Of a stretch of 64,000 nt of DNA, positions 1-14,600 are shown piece after piece (within the stretch, counting starts at the first letter, position 1; every line of letters begins with the position of its first letter). The DNA comes from Pterobdella sp. o SKG-2022 (Eukaryota > Annelida > Clitellata > Hirudinida > Piscicolidae). Location of the stretch: positions 7,048,530-7,112,529 of the forward strand of contig OZ038323.1 of the NCBI GenBank assembly GCA_964035795.1. Reading direction: 5' to 3'. Under the pieces are notes generated by a model, which saw only the letters and a list, made by a program, of their open reading frames with translations, was not told the origin of the DNA and did not search any database. Made by a program: the position numbers and the translations under genes.

Positions 1-131
1 TAAATATCACCACAAAACATGCCACCACACTTCACATCACTACACAACACATAAACTCACACCCCTCCCAGTCACCACACATCACCTACCACCCAACCAG
101 TCACCACACATTTTCTCCTCCATCATTTCAG

Positions 132-3100
132 CCACCACAAATGACATCGATACATCAAGCGGTGATTATTTTTGCTCAGTGCCAGGCAGATTGTCATTGC
201 TGTCTTCAACTTCAAAGTACAAGGTAGTGTGGTGTCTTCACTGGTTGCAACTTGTTTCAGATGTATTTGTTGATATTCTTTAGTGTTTAATTTCAATTTT
301 GTAATGTTTTGTGTAAAGCTTAGCACGGGAACTGGATTTGATGTAATGAAATGCATAGATGTAATTTTGAGTTTCACAATGAAAATTTAACATCCTTATA
401 GTTGTTGAAGTAAATAAAAAATATTATTGTTATGAAAAAATACAGGTCATGCACTTTTCTTAACTACAGACAAACAATAAACTCAAAAATACAAATGAAT
501 ACAATAAAAATGAAAAAATTCAAACACAAAGAAATTATAAACAGATACAAACAAACAAATTTAAACATACACAAACAAAAATAAACCTACAAAAACAAAC
601 AAATATAGACAAACAAACACAAACAAGCACATACAAACACAAACAAGCACATACAAACACAAACACCCACCACAGGTGACACTGGCAGAAGTGCAACGCA
701 GACTCAGTTCTCCAGAATGTCTCAATGCTTCATTGCTGGGTGGGGTACTTCGCAGGTGATAATAACAATAATAACCATATAATAATATCAATAATAATAA
801 AAACTATAAGAAAAATATTAAAAAATAAAAACAATCATCCCACTCATAATAAACAAGATGATGGGTAAAGGGAAATAAGCAAAATAAATTAATAATAATT
901 ATTTCATTATAATAAAAATAACAATAAGAATAACAATACAAAAAATGATGGTGAAAGTAAAAGAAAAAAAAAAAATAATAGCAATACAATAATACCACTA
1001 ATAATAAAAAACACTAAAACTCATGAGCACACACAGAAACACATATACATAGATCGCCGGAGGCCTTAAAAGCTACATCTCTCCACCAATCATCACCATC
1101 ATTCATAATAATAATAATAAAAATAATAATAATAATAATAAAAATAAAAATAATAATAATAAAAATAATCATAGTAATTTTAAAAAATAATAAAAAATAA
1201 CAATATTAACAATTTTATTACTTTTTAATGAAAATTTAAATTTTTTATCCTCAACCACTATCTAAAAGTTCTAAAAAATCCTACTAATCCTCATTTCTAT
1301 GGTGCTGAAAGAATATTACCAATCATATTTTCAGAATGAATCATACATCAAAAACAGACGAAAAAAATAAATAATAAAGAAAATTAAATTCCACCTACAC
1401 TATAAAATTAGTAAACATAACCAAACACACACAAACAACATAATAAAACAAACACACAAACAAACCCTAAAAAAAAAACATAAACACCCGAAGAAAACAC
1501 AAATACAAACACACACTCATACACAGAGCCAAATCTAAAAACGGAGGCAAAGCGTTAAGAGACAAGTTAAATAAGATTGGGGTTCCACTGCCAGCTGGGA
1601 GGAGAAAGGCTGCTACAATCACCTTGTTTACAGCTCTTGTGGAAGGTTAGAGGAAAGAGGGTAGTTGAGGCTGGGAGATGGGTGAAGGTGGGATGAGGTT
1701 CTGAAAGTGAAAATAGTTGAGTGTTTGATGGTGGGGGTGAGTAAAGATGGTGTAATTTAGGTGAAAGTGTGGGTGGTGGATCAGTTCAGAGTGGTTTGTT
1801 GGGTTTGCTTGTTGCTAGTGGAGTTAAATGACTGTGAGGTTGGGTACTAAGCTGTGAAATGTTTAACAGGTTTTGAAGTTGATTTCAAAGTTTCTGCTTA
1901 TAGTTTATGGTTGCGTAATTCTACAATTTAAGACAAAACACATAAAACAATCATTAGTAAGACTCAGACTTTAAAAGCGTAGGTTTCTGAGCTGTCACAC
2001 ACAAGTACACAACAATGGAAGACCATTGATAAGCTTTCCATGCGCTCAACTGGCTGGAAACTGCCACGCAATTGATTATAAACATTTCTATGCTCGTTAC
2101 CTCAGTTCCCTTTTCGTTCATGAGCAAAAATTTGTTGATATGGTTATTACTTTCGTGAATGTACTTGAATATATACACAAAGTTAATAAACATGAGAACA
2201 AATATACAAAGAATGATAAAAACAACAACAAAAATGTGAAAAAATTGGAGAAAAAACATTAAAAAACAAAAAACACAGGAGAGGCGAACAAGCTTTCTCG
2301 AGACTTTTCTTTTCTGTGTCAAACGGAGTTTCCCGCCAAACAACTGGCAGAATACGTCTGCAAAAAGATGCAGCCGAAACGAGATGGTGATGATAATGAT
2401 ACACAAAATGATAATCTTCAAGATCGGAAACACATGGTGATTTCGGCCAGGTTAGTTTGAGGGTTGAGTTGAAAAAATCAATAACTAATAATTTGTATAA
2501 AAACAAACTTATGTTTTAATACCATTTACATAGATACAAAATATTGAAAACATAAATAGTTTATAAATAAACAACAAAAATTCAAAATAATTAAACGGAA
2601 GTTGTAGCATCCAATTAAGCGCCTCATAAAGCTTGAATAGCTCGAGGTGATCATGTCGGTTCAAATTAATTGCCCCTTAAAATGTTTATCTCGCTTAACT
2701 TTTACTCCTCCATCTTTGACTTTCAACCTTTTTATTTTGTCTTTATTATAATCAAGATTATAAGTAAAAATATAGTTTAACCATTTAAACGTTCTTCCAT
2801 TTTAATAAATAGTTTGAAACGTTAAAATATATTATAACATCATCAACAAAACGTGAAAAGAACTGAAATAGTCAAAATAAAATTAACTCCAACCAAGACT
2901 TATCGATTTATTGACTGAAAGTTGAACTTTTATTAATAATGACATAACTTCAAAATCATGAAGATCTTCATTCTTGGTCTATAATTCTATGAAAAAAGTC
3001 TGAGTTTATCATTTCATAACTGCTTCACCCATAAACTCATGTACAACAATCGATAGCATAACTGTTGTTTTAAATAAATTTTATCAATAGCATTTTAAAT

Positions 3101-3568
3101 GAATAAGTTTATTTTTGCAAGACTTTTTTTACACCCAGGACACTGCTGAAAGAGCTGATAGAAATCATAGGGGAAGAGACCCCAGCAGAGAATGTAGCGT
3201 CGTCCAGCCCTCCACCCTCCAAGACCTCCATCCATCGCCATCTTCACCACTTCTCTCTCATCACACACACCTTTGGTAATACCGCTATTCAGGCTGTGTT
3301 GCTCAGCTTACAAACATGTTTCTCAGAAATGATAAAGTGCCTAGAGAAAAAAAACAAAAACAAAAATGAACAGAAAAATGATAAAAAAGATACGGATCCT
3401 TACGGGAGTCTTGTTTGTAAAGATGGATGTAAAAATATCAAAAAGATTTCAGAATGTTCGACAGATGTCGCTCTCAAAGATCTCAACAACAACACTAATA
3501 TGCTTAACGAAACCCCACCCAACCACCTCCCATCAACCGTTATGAACAGTCATTTGTGCAGTAATTAA
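132..3568 (+). CDS. TFAP2: AP-2 family transcription factor, 3' part (5 exons)
   Basis: Sequence-specific nuclear transcription factor of the AP-2 family. Exons: 132-223, 676-755, 1527-1645, 2279-2450, 3139-3568. Every junction is AG/GT, phases match, and the joined exons give 296 residues with no stop before the terminal TAA. Visible family blocks, in order: [76 protein letters not shown], a segment with [20 protein letters not shown], then the C-terminal dimerisation region ([18 protein letters not shown]). These correspond to the basic DNA-binding and helix-span-helix regions. The N-terminal transactivation exons, including any PY motif, lie beyond the left edge, so the gene is 5' incomplete. 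Two oddities: an Asp/Asn-rich insertion in exon 4 (about 2385-2420) and a long Lys/Asn-rich C-terminal tail of about 75 residues. The 3' end converges on the next gene, 629 bp apart. Confidence 0.93.
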
Positions 3569-4197
3569 CCTCAGTTCACTTTTCATCGTTTTTTATCTTT
3601 CTATGTTATATTTTTAGAGTATTTTGAACCTTGCATTTTAAATTTCAAATCAATTTTCATCAAGCTTTATCAAAAAGTAATTTTTTCGCAATTAGTGTTT
3701 GGCGTGTTCAAATGGACTATCGATCCAGTATTTTGTTGGCAGAAACAATATATTCAGGTGAGCAGACATGTATCTATGGTGAAAGACTCGGTAAAAAAAT
3801 AATTTTTTATAGGAAAAATCTCAATAAAATAAATTATACAGTGAAAGACCATAAAAATATAATATAAAACTAAATTCAGTTTTTCACAAAAAAATTTTTG
3901 AAGAGCAGAAGAATTTAATAAGAAATTCCATTTAAGGGTTATAATTATTATTTTGAACAAGTTTAATTATACTATCAAATAGTGCTTATAAAACAGGATT
4001 TTAATTTTACAAAATGGAACTTATGAATAAATAATTAAACTTTGTAATTTAAATTTACTTTTAAAATTAAATACTTCTAAAATTTTGTACAAAAATAGCA
4101 CTTACCAAATATAATACACCAAAAACTATTTAAATTTGTAAAAATATGCATATGAACACTGGCACATAACATCATTATGAATGGTCAAGAAAATAGC
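3569..4197. other. Convergent intergenic region
   Basis: AT-rich spacer between the TFAP2 stop and the stop of the minus-strand membrane protein. The short open frames here have no recognisable content. I see no gene. Confidence 0.6.
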
Positions 4198-7100
4198 CTA
4201 GTGTGGTTTGTTGGGTGAGTTTCGCGCGTATCTGAGAAGAATGGCGCGAAACTTTCTGAGGATTTGCTTTTTGAACTCAACGTTAAAAGTTCTCATTTTG
4301 GCGCTTACTTCTTGTAGTTGTTTGTCGGTGATGGTCTGCAGGATATGTACCAGGTGCGGTATACTTTCATACACGATGCAATAAGGAAAAGCTTGATAGA
4401 AATCAGATAGTCTGAGCCAATAAAGGTTGTCATGGTACGAATACTCAGATTTGGGATCAGGAACGTGCTTCTGCGACGGGTCGGGGGACACCACTGATTT
4501 CTGCATCCTCTTTCCAGCAAAGGCCCCCTCAAAGGTTCTTTCATGCATCATAAAGTACCTGACAAACCACCCGGTCAAAAGCTGCGGCGAGGGCACAAAA
4601 AGAGGGATGTTCATGCGGTACTGCTCGAATATACTCATCACTGACACCTGGTACGGCACTTGCACTATCCCTCGGTACTGGGCAGCCTGCTTGTACTCAT
4701 AATGCTCCATCTTCGACAAAGACACGTTGCATTTGACCTGATGGGGAAATTAATGAGTTGGAAGATTCTGAGAAATAAAATATTTTTGAAATAATAAATA
4801 TGAGCAAAATATCAAAATTTGAACAAAAATTCAAAAATATCAAAATACGAAAATTAAATTTTTCAAAAGATTTTTAAATATTTTAATGACGATTAAAATT
4901 TTCGGAGAATAAGTAAAGTGTTTCCAAAATATTAACACTTCAACTATTAACCATTCAAACCCACCACGTCGCAGAACGCCTTGAACTCCTCATGGAACAC
5001 CTTCACAAATCCCTTGTCTCTCCTTCTCAGAAAGAAATACTTATTCGTGGTACCTGTGTAGTCTGCCCCGGTGTAATCACAGACACTAGGGATATGATAG
5101 GTGTTCACACCCGAGTAATACTTGATGAATTCCGAGTCGTACAGGTTGTTTCCACTAAAAACATTCCATGGCTTCTTCGCCAGTTCTCTATAGTCATTGT
5201 TCAGTCTATCTAATCGTTCTTTTGTGTACCTTCCTACGTCATACCTTTTTGGATGTGATTGGATGAGGGCGTGAATATAACTAAGTTAATAATTAGATTG
5301 ATAAAAACATAGGCTAACGTTCTATGCTAAGGCTATACTTATCGAAAATTATCACTTTTGTTTTCAATAAATGTTTTGAAAACATTCTTCGCCTTTAATG
5401 TTCACAAAAATAAATAGATTAATGAGAAAATAAATAAATATCATAATAAATGGTAATAAACTAATAGTATTGGACTGAATTGTGATAAAAGGCACACTAA
5501 TGTATTGAAACGATTCTTAACAGATATTTTTAGAATTTTTAAAATAAAAATGTAATCATTTCTTCGTGTCTTCTCTGTACCGTTTCAATTTTAGTATATT
5601 TAACCTCGAAGGCTTACATATACTAAAACAAAAATTCGTCAAGCGTCCTATATTTTTTAGCTGAATAAAAATGTATCAGAATATTGCTTTTTTTTTGAAG
5701 TTATTTGAAAAAAAAATAAATCTATTCAAAGAAAGAATTTATAAAAGAATTTTGTATCACGCACACTGTACTATGGAAGCATACCTGTTTACTCAACCCT
5801 TAAGAAAAGGAGCATTAAATAAATATGATAAAGTTGAACAAGATTCTTGTGTTTAATTAATTCATGTCTCTATATATATCATATATTTAGAGTAGCCTTT
5901 GAATAGAACATTGTTAATATCAATAGCTCCAATCATTAGTTTTTCTAATGAAATAGTAACATTTTCTCCAATTAATCTTGTCGTTCTTGATTTAAATATT
6001 CATAGTTAAATCTAAATATAATTATAACATTTTTTAACCACTTTTTTTATGGTTCATGGTAAGGCTAAAGTTATATAAAAATCTTTTTTAGACATAATAA
6101 ATGAATCTGAATTTTGTTTCATTTTGAAGGTTATGAAAAAAAAATATTTTTGTGAAATAAATTCAAAATTTCGCAAAAAATTGCTGTTTGAAATATAATT
6201 TTAAGCTTATCTATACCTTCAAAATTAACTGCTCAAAGCTAGATTCATTTGTTTAAAATCAATACAATCTTAAACTCTTATATGAACAGTCTAATATTGA
6301 TCAAGAAAAGTTTTCATATTTACATGCTTCAAAAATAATTAATAACTTTATAGTTTTCACCCATTAGACATCCACTAATTGGTAGTGAAAGCTAATGTGA
6401 CATTACAATGCTTTGAAAAAACGCCTTAAATTGAGTATGCATTCATGCGAGAAAGTACTATAAATAGTTGTTTACAAAAATTTCTGAAAATTTTGGTAGT
6501 CGCTTATAATATATATGATTTTCTATTATCACACAAGCCAGATCTTCTTTCACAGAAGCAATTCAGCCGGGAAATGTGGCTTTTAACGATAAACTAAAAT
6601 TTCTAAAGTTCAATCAATAAACACAAAAAAATTGAATGAACCTAGTAGTGGCTTGCACAAAAACACTTTTGTTCAACTTTCCATAGATCTGACATAAAGA
6701 AGCAGGGTACCCGCAATACACTACGTCTACTGATTTCATTTCATCATTATTTGTGTATGCTTTTATGTATTCATCCTCCACTTTTGGGTCCAAGTTCAAT
6801 ACATTGTTTCCTTTTAACACCTGTGTTGGCGGTTGAGGTGAATGTTTGATGACGAATCTGTTGTTATATTTCATTTATTATATTTGAACCCTTATTATAT
6901 TATATGAATTTTTTGAATTTTTTTTTAATTTTGCAACTATGCCTAATATTTTATCTTTTTAATTAATTTTCTTACAGTATTCTCACTGTGTTTATAGAAG
7001 TATCAAATCTAAGTTTTTTATAATATATTTACTATTTATTCATTTGACAAAGAACACTAAGAAATGACACCACACCTTCAATCCTAATTGAGCTGTACAG

Positions 7101-8779
7101 TTATGCCAAGAACATCTCCAAGGGTCAAGATTATAATCTTTTACCTGAATTGAATGGTGGTGGGTTAAAGAAGAAATGCTAAACTATGGGTGGTGGTGAG
7201 TTTGGCAGAAGGGAAGGCGATAGATTATGAGTGATGGAGGGAGTGATTGGCTACGGGGGTAATGGGTGGATTTATGGGAGAGCATTGCTGGGCTTTTAAG
7301 AAGTGTTGTAGGGGTCAAATTTTGTGTTTGGGGGATATTTGAGTATTTTGGGGCTTGGGTGCTTAAAAAAATATGTGGACAAGTTGGTCTATAGGGTAGG
7401 CGTTGTGTTAATTTGTAAAGCTTTGATGACTTGTGAAAGTTCGACTGAGATTTTGAGTAAATTTCATAGAATCATTCAAATGTCTTTTAAATAATAATTT
7501 AAGAAATATTACATCTATTATAGAAAATTTCCAATAATTTTAGTGAAATAAAAGGAAAAGATATGAGTTTTGTCTTATCCTAAACTTTTGGTCTATTATT
7601 CAGTCCTAGTTGGAGGCTCAGGTGTGATGGGGATGAGAAAAGGTTGACGGTAGAACTTTGTTGATTAGATAGGTTATATGTAAGATATGCCGTATAAGTA
7701 TCAATGTTATTTTAAATGTTTGCTACCAAGTTTAAAAGCTGGAAAATGCTGCAAGGTCGAAGCGGAATAAACGGATTATGTAGGGGTTTGTGAGATGTTC
7801 TAAAGTCTAATCAAATTTGATTTATTTAATAATAATTTTAATGAAAACGGTATAGAATATTTTCCATTATTACATCAAAGACGTTTTTTGCCACCCTTAA
7901 GCTTATGTGCATTGATTTTGCTTTGTTTCCTTATGAATATGATAAAGTGTGTTTTCATTGATTTTACACTTTTCTATAGGAGTGTTTCGAATAATATTTT
8001 TCATCTATTTTAGAGATTTTGTGTCTGATTGAATACTATTGCTACTACTATTAATCATAATATGATATTTGATGTTAATCATGTTTTAATATAATAATGA
8101 GATTAAATAAAAACGCCTAACTCAACATATGGTCGTTTATTGCTGTATTACAATGCTTCTCACAAAAGTTGCACTTTTATTAGTTTAAGAATTTGTAATA
8201 AAGTACAAGGATAAAATAAAACTACACGAAACAACAAAAAGAATTAAAGACAAAAAAAAAACCCGATGCAACCTTATTTGACAACACATCAGCCACGTCA
8301 CTAGAAACACAACACTAGAAACCTAAAAAAAATGAAAAAAAAACACGAACCTCAACTCCAAAGTCTTTAACAATGTTGGTGACATCCTTAATCGGAGTCA
8401 TATGCCACTCAGTTGCCCACATAACTAACGGTTTTTTGTGGAAAATTCTCTTTCCAATGATACGAGCCGATGGTGGCAGTATAGATTCGTTCTTGATCTC
8501 AACCCAAGCTTCTCCATCTTCGACGTCATCTTCTATTTCTCTACCCTCCAAGAAATTCTTCAAGCGGTCGCCGATGCCCGTGTACGTCCAGTCTGCCTGC
8601 TCAAGAGGGGCTAAAACAATTGGCTTCTTTTCAGGTTTGTAGAAGTATTTTTTTGTTATTGATATTTGTTTTTGCAGTAGTAATCTGTAGCTATCAAAGA
8701 GTGTATAAATGAGAAGGCAGACAGCTGCGAAGATGAAGGTGAATAATATTGATTTTGATTTGAAGGAGAAGAACTTCAT
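4198..8779 (-). CDS. Type II membrane protein, probable glycosyltransferase-like family (4 exons)
   Basis: Exons in transcript order: 8779-8351, 6820-6642, 5244-4965, 4737-4198. Phases fit and the product is 475 residues. An in-frame Met 18 codons upstream (8833) would give 493; I prefer 8779 because it places a hydrophobic signal-anchor at about residues 9-30, with a short basic N-terminus. The luminal part has blocks that I recall from an uncharacterised invertebrate and protist family: VMWATEWHMTPIKDV, a 'VDVVYCGYPASLCQIYGKLN' region, ATTRYDVGRY, then NVFSGNNLYDSEFIKYYSG and PYQVSVMSIFEQYRMNIPLF in the last two exons. The topology and overall look suggest a Golgi glycosyltransferase, but I recognise no catalytic motif with certainty, so the function is inference. 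The intron from 6821 to 8350 might hide another small exon, although the direct join is in phase. Confidence 0.75.
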
Positions 8780-8833
8780 TTCGGAAGAAATGTTTTCAAA
8801 GAAAATTAAAGAAAATAAAGTAGATAGCTTCAC

Positions 8834-9660
8834 AATTGAAAGACATTAATAGTCTCAATATAGCAATATAGATGTATGATCTCCAGCACACAAGAGCTTG
8901 AAAGGTTAATGATAGGTTTAGACAATATAACGGTGTTTAACACAAATTATTGGAATTTAAAAAATTATCCAATTTTTTAATGAATTAATTTGTGATTTCA
9001 TGCTTATATACTTTGCTGATAATGTGTGTGTGTGTGTGATCTGAAGTGTTTCTGCTGAGTGCATGGGTGTTTGTGTGTGTTTGCATGTAGCTTTTTGTGA
9101 ATGTGCAATTGTTTTAGTTTGATGGCTTGAATAAAAAAGATAATTTTTATTAATTTTTCAAATCTGTTTTTATTAACTAAATAATACAAAGCTTTTGATA
9201 AGTCGAACTTACATTACCAAGTATACAAGCTTAATGACGTTGCCATAGTGACACCACACAATTTTAGTTTAACAACGTTTAACATGAATGGCGAAAATGA
9301 GATTCTATAAATATTTAACTAAAATTAGTTGAAAATATGCAAAATTATGTTTAAAAAAAATAAAAATTATTAGATAAATTGAAATAAAAAAAAATAAGGT
9401 GAAGCAAAAATAAATTAATAAATACATCGAAATGAAATGGAATGTGAGGCTATAAATAAAAAAATAAAGAAAAATGAATAAATAAAAACAAAAATGAATT
9501 CTCAAAATTCATTAATCGAATAAAAATAAACAAAGTCAATCCAAAACGAAATAATGACAACTTTTTATGTCCACTTGATCATTTAATGAAGGTATAGAGT
9601 TCTTATGTAACATGCTTTAAAAATTTTTTTTCTCATATTGTTAAAATCTTTTTTCTAAGA
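8834..9660. other. Intergenic, no gene seen
   Basis: AT-rich sequence with a short TG-rich patch near 9025-9085 and A-rich stretches. The low-complexity open frames have no recognisable domain. Confidence 0.5.
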
Positions 9661-9661
9661 T

Positions 9662-10130
9662 CGTTCAAGGGAACTGATGGGTAGGGTTAGGAGCAAAGTG
9701 CTTTGAAGGTTCTGACGTACCGCTAAGAGACTCGTGTTCTTCCCATTTGACCACTGAGTTTCTTTTAGTTTCACCAATGTACATTTTCTCACAAGAGCAA
9801 ATTCCTAAATGACATGGTGGTGATGACTCAGTTTGTCTTTGATGGGAAACAGTGAACGGACTTTTGTGGTTATCCAAGAGTATGTCACTTTTATACTGAA
9901 ACCGGTGAATTCTTCATAGTGTCTAGTTACTTTTTTATTATTTTCTCATTCTTGGGGCAGAACGTTTATTCTATCTTCAAACATCCATTTTGGTACCGAA
10001 TGACATTATCATGGCAGTTAGCAACGTCTTCAAGTTTGTACACTTGATAATGTGAGTTCAACTTACGTAAAGCTCTCTGTTAGTTAATACAAGTGTTTGG
10101 TTTCAACCGTTTTCTTATTGGACTAATTAG
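9662..10130 (-). mobile_element. Decayed Penelope-like element, GIY-YIG end
   Basis: On the minus strand a frame at about 9925-9800 reads RHYEEFTGFSIKVTYSWITT and continues to a stop. A shifted frame (9877-9665) then gives ICSCEKMYIGETKRN followed by KWEEH. A Cys-containing run before YIGET, followed by an R...EH segment, is typical of the GIY-YIG endonuclease at the C-terminus of Penelope-like retroelements. The frame break and several stops further upstream (to about 10130) show a dead copy; no reverse transcriptase domain is visible. It could instead be another GIY-YIG element, but the preceding RHYEEFTGF-type linker favours Penelope-like. Confidence 0.6.
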
Positions 10131-10311
10131 GTTGTTCATAATTTTTTTTATTTTTTGACATATATATAATTATTTTATTTATACATTTTTATATTATTTC
10201 AATGCTTTTTCATATTCATGTATATATCTATATATTGTATTCATATATTTCATAAGTGCTCGTTTTTATTCATGTATGTGCTTATATATATTTGTATCGA
10301 AGTTTGTTCAT

Positions 10312-10390
10312 GCACGTATTGGATGTGTGTATGTTAGGGATGTGTGTATGTTAGAGATGTGTGTAAGTTAAGGATGTGTGTATGTGAGTT
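10312..10390. repeat. Short tandem repeat, about 17 bp unit, 4 copies
   Basis: Imperfect repeats of ggatgtgtgtatgttag. Unit boundaries are approximate. Confidence 0.6.
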
Positions 10391-10889
10391 TTGTGCGGCA
10401 AAGATGAATGCTATAGAGTTGTATGGAAGCAAGAAAAGCTAACATACTTTCAAAACTTTATCATCTTTCTATGATGTTGTTTTTACCGTTGTTATTATTA
10501 TTTTTGCTGTTTTTTATTACTGCTATTATTTGTTATGATGTTTTTGATGCATGGAGAAATCTGCGATAATATTAACTATCTTGTGTTTTTAAACTGTTGA
10601 TTTTTAAATGGGTTTTCTTCTTTTTCTTCTACAAAAACCATAATCTTGTGTTTTTACCGTTACTTCGTGCGCTGCGTTAAAAGACTGGTGAAAATGTCGA
10701 AAAATAAGGAGTTTTCAGAATATAGTTTAGTTTTTTTTGTTTTAGTTTTCAATATAAATATTCAAATTATTGATGATTTATTTATAGTTCGAATTTTTTT
10801 ATCGATTTTTTTAGTTATTGAATTTTTTTTGAGAAGATTTTATTCGGAAATGTCGTGATCTTATAGAATTTGAATTTTGATTTTAAAAT

Positions 10890-10985
10890 GAATTACTTAA
10901 GGCATATAGGTTTGAATTACTTAAGGCATATAGGTTTGAATTATTTAAGGCATATAGGTTTGAATTACTTAAGGCATATAGGTTT
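10890..10985. repeat. 24 bp tandem repeat, 4 copies
   Basis: Four head-to-tail copies of a 24 bp unit beginning gaattacttaaggcatata. The third copy has one C-to-T change; the others are identical. Confidence 0.9.
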
Positions 10986-11613
10986 GAATTAATTGTACAA
11001 CGATTATTTCAGTTAAAAAGTATTTAGCGCAAGCCAAAGAAGATTTTTTAAACAAATGGGAGCAAAAATCAGAGGTAGGCATTGAAAAATTCAAAATTTA
11101 ACTTTAGTTAAATTTAGAATTAATCTCGAAATTGAAACAAAACTTTGAATCGAATTTAATTTTTATTCAGTAAAAAATAATCATATGTGGTCTTCAAAAA
11201 TGTGCTCACATATGCCAACATTATAAAAACTCCACGTATCTTAAAAATGGCCCTCAAACTCACAAGTTTGAAGGTTATCAAAATCTCATCTATTTAATAT
11301 TGTTGTTATTCTTATTATTGTTATCGTTATTATTATTATTACTATTATTTTGTTTTTTTTTATTATTGATGCGGGCAGTAGAAGTGTACAAATGAAAAAT
11401 TTTGAATTTTTATATAGTAATAAATGACTTATAAAACAACCAATCAGGGGTTGAGAATGGATTATTTGATTTTTTAAAATTAATTGAAATATTTTTTTTT
11501 TTGATGCTGTCTCGAATGAGCTTTGTTATCAAGTTATTGAGTTGTGAATAATGAAAGTTGAATTTGTTGACTCAAAACTTATTGATAGCCATACTAATAA
11601 TAAGAATAACAAC

Positions 11614-12515
<902 letters not shown>

Positions 12516-12625
12516 AGGTAGCAGCAAAAGTTATTGTATTACGATTATTATTTAAAAATTGGTATGAGTGTTGCACAAGAAGTAGTATTTGTAGTAGTAG
12601 TAGTATTGCTACTATTACTATTCAT

Positions 12626-13400
12626 ATAATTAGAATAGGTAGTACCAATAAATCACTTGAGATAACACAGAAAATTTTGATACGAATCTTGTTGATAAAT
12701 AACTAACCTGGAATCTATTTTTCAACTGTGGGTTTGTTTTTAAATGAGAACTTTTGTCAGGAGTGTTTACTTATTCAACCATAAGCTTTTCTCATGGCTT
12801 CATTAATTTATTGTTTACAATTTTTTTATTTTTATTTTGATTTTTTAGAAATATTTGTAATAAATAACAGTAATTATAGTTTTTTTTGCTGTGTTTTTAG
12901 TTCTTTGTGAAGAACATGTTTTAAATATTTTATGTCTGGTTGGTCCTTGAATTCTTACTGGTAATAACGATATATAAAAATAAAAATAAAAAAAAAAATA
13001 AAAAAACAAAAAAAATGAAAATCAAAATGATTATTCACAAAAATGCCTAAGTAACTATTTAATATTTTGAAATAAAAAGAATAATAAGAATAAATCAAAA
13101 TCTATAAGGATATTCATAATAAAACAATAACAAGGATAACAATAAAATATAATAATGAAAAAAAAAAAAAAATAATAATAACAGTGAATTTATTGTTGAT
13201 AGTAGTCGTAATATTAAAAGCATTAAAAACTCAATTTGAAGTACATGCCACAACTCGAAACATTATCTAAAACTCAATACTAAAACTGAAGCATTTAATT
13301 CTTTATCCTTATCTGCTACAAGTTGTAGTTCTATCTTCAAATTTAAATTCAAAAATGAGAAAAAATATATAAGTTGAAAAAAAGCAACAATAATCTTTAT
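12626..13400. other. Intergenic, no gene seen
   Basis: A- and T-rich low-complexity sequence with no recognisable coding segment. Confidence 0.5.
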
Positions 13401-13405
13401 AGATT

Positions 13406-13500
13406 GTACTGCTGTACATGTCCCAGCAACTAGGGTTGACTGCTTTACATGTCCCAGCAACTGGGATTGACTACTGTACATGTCCCTGTAACTGCAAACC
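13406..13500. repeat. Imperfect tandem repeat, about 32 bp unit, 3 copies
   Basis: Three diverged copies built around tacatgtcccagcaactggg. The third copy has cctgtaact in place of cagcaact. Confidence 0.7.
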
Positions 13501-13696
13501 CAAGCTAATGTTCGACTTAAAACTATCCGATTCAAGAGGAGCAGGCTCTCTTTCTCGTGCTGTTTGGCATTGTTAAAAGATTAAAATTAATAATGAAAGT
13601 TATAGTAATAATAAAAGTATGAGTTATAATAATGATAATAACAGCTTTAACTGAAGATGTCAGAATGATCTCATATATTGATGTGTTTATGTGTTC

Positions 13697-14600
13697 TTAT
13701 GTCGATGTCTTTGGTGTTGGTGTTGTTGTTGGTGTTGTTGTTGAGGTTGTTATGTTGTTGTTTGGGTTGTTGATATTACTGATGAGAGTGTTGTTGTGTT
13801 GATGCTGTAATGTTGTTGATATTAGTGTTAATGTTGTTTTGATGTTGTTGTTGTGTTGGTGTTGTGAATGTTTTTGTTGATAAATTTTTGTTACATTGTA
13901 AGTACAACCTATGTTGTTGTAGAAATACATTGACATTTTATTATCATGGTTTCAATAACAAGATTATAACATTAGTTTACAAACAGCTAAAATCAGACAA
14001 AAGTTCACACTAAGTTTTTCATGAAAATCATTTCACAGTAATTCAAAAAGCTTTTTCAACCAATAACTTCAGAGGTAATTGTGTAAAATAGCCATTTCAT
14101 ATATTAATAACGGTATATAGTTGAAGCAGTGAATATTGTTGTACTGTTGAGCTAAACTTAAAGCTTTATTGTTGAAGTTGCCTCATTTGCTGGTTAATAG
14201 AAAGGTGATCATGTTGAAAATTTATAGCTTTATGTTGGTGTTTATTGTATTATTGTGTTGAGGTTGTTGCTGGCACTCATAAAGTTTTTAGATTGGGTAG
14301 GAAATAAACAACATGATGGCTGGTTTGCTAGCGGTTGTAGCTGTTTTTTTTTATTGTTGAGGTTACTGATGTTATTATTATTTTTATTTTGTTGTTTTTA
14401 TTGTTGATGTTGTTGTTGTTATTGTTATATTTTTTTATATTTTTGTTGTTGTTTTTTTATTTTATTTTTTTTTTATTTTGTTATTTTATTGTTGTAAATT
14501 TTTTTTTCATTATTGTTGTTTTTTTTTGTTGTTGTTATTGTTGTATTTCATTTTTGTTGTTTTTGATTATAATGCTGTTGTTTACAACAACTATAATCTA
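13697..14600. repeat. GTT/TTG-rich low-complexity region
   Basis: Stretches of GTT and GTTGGT repeats at 13700-13880 and TTG/TTA repeats at 14330-14580, with unique AT-rich DNA between. Open frames here are Asn/Thr/His- or Leu/Phe-rich and not genes. Confidence 0.7.
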
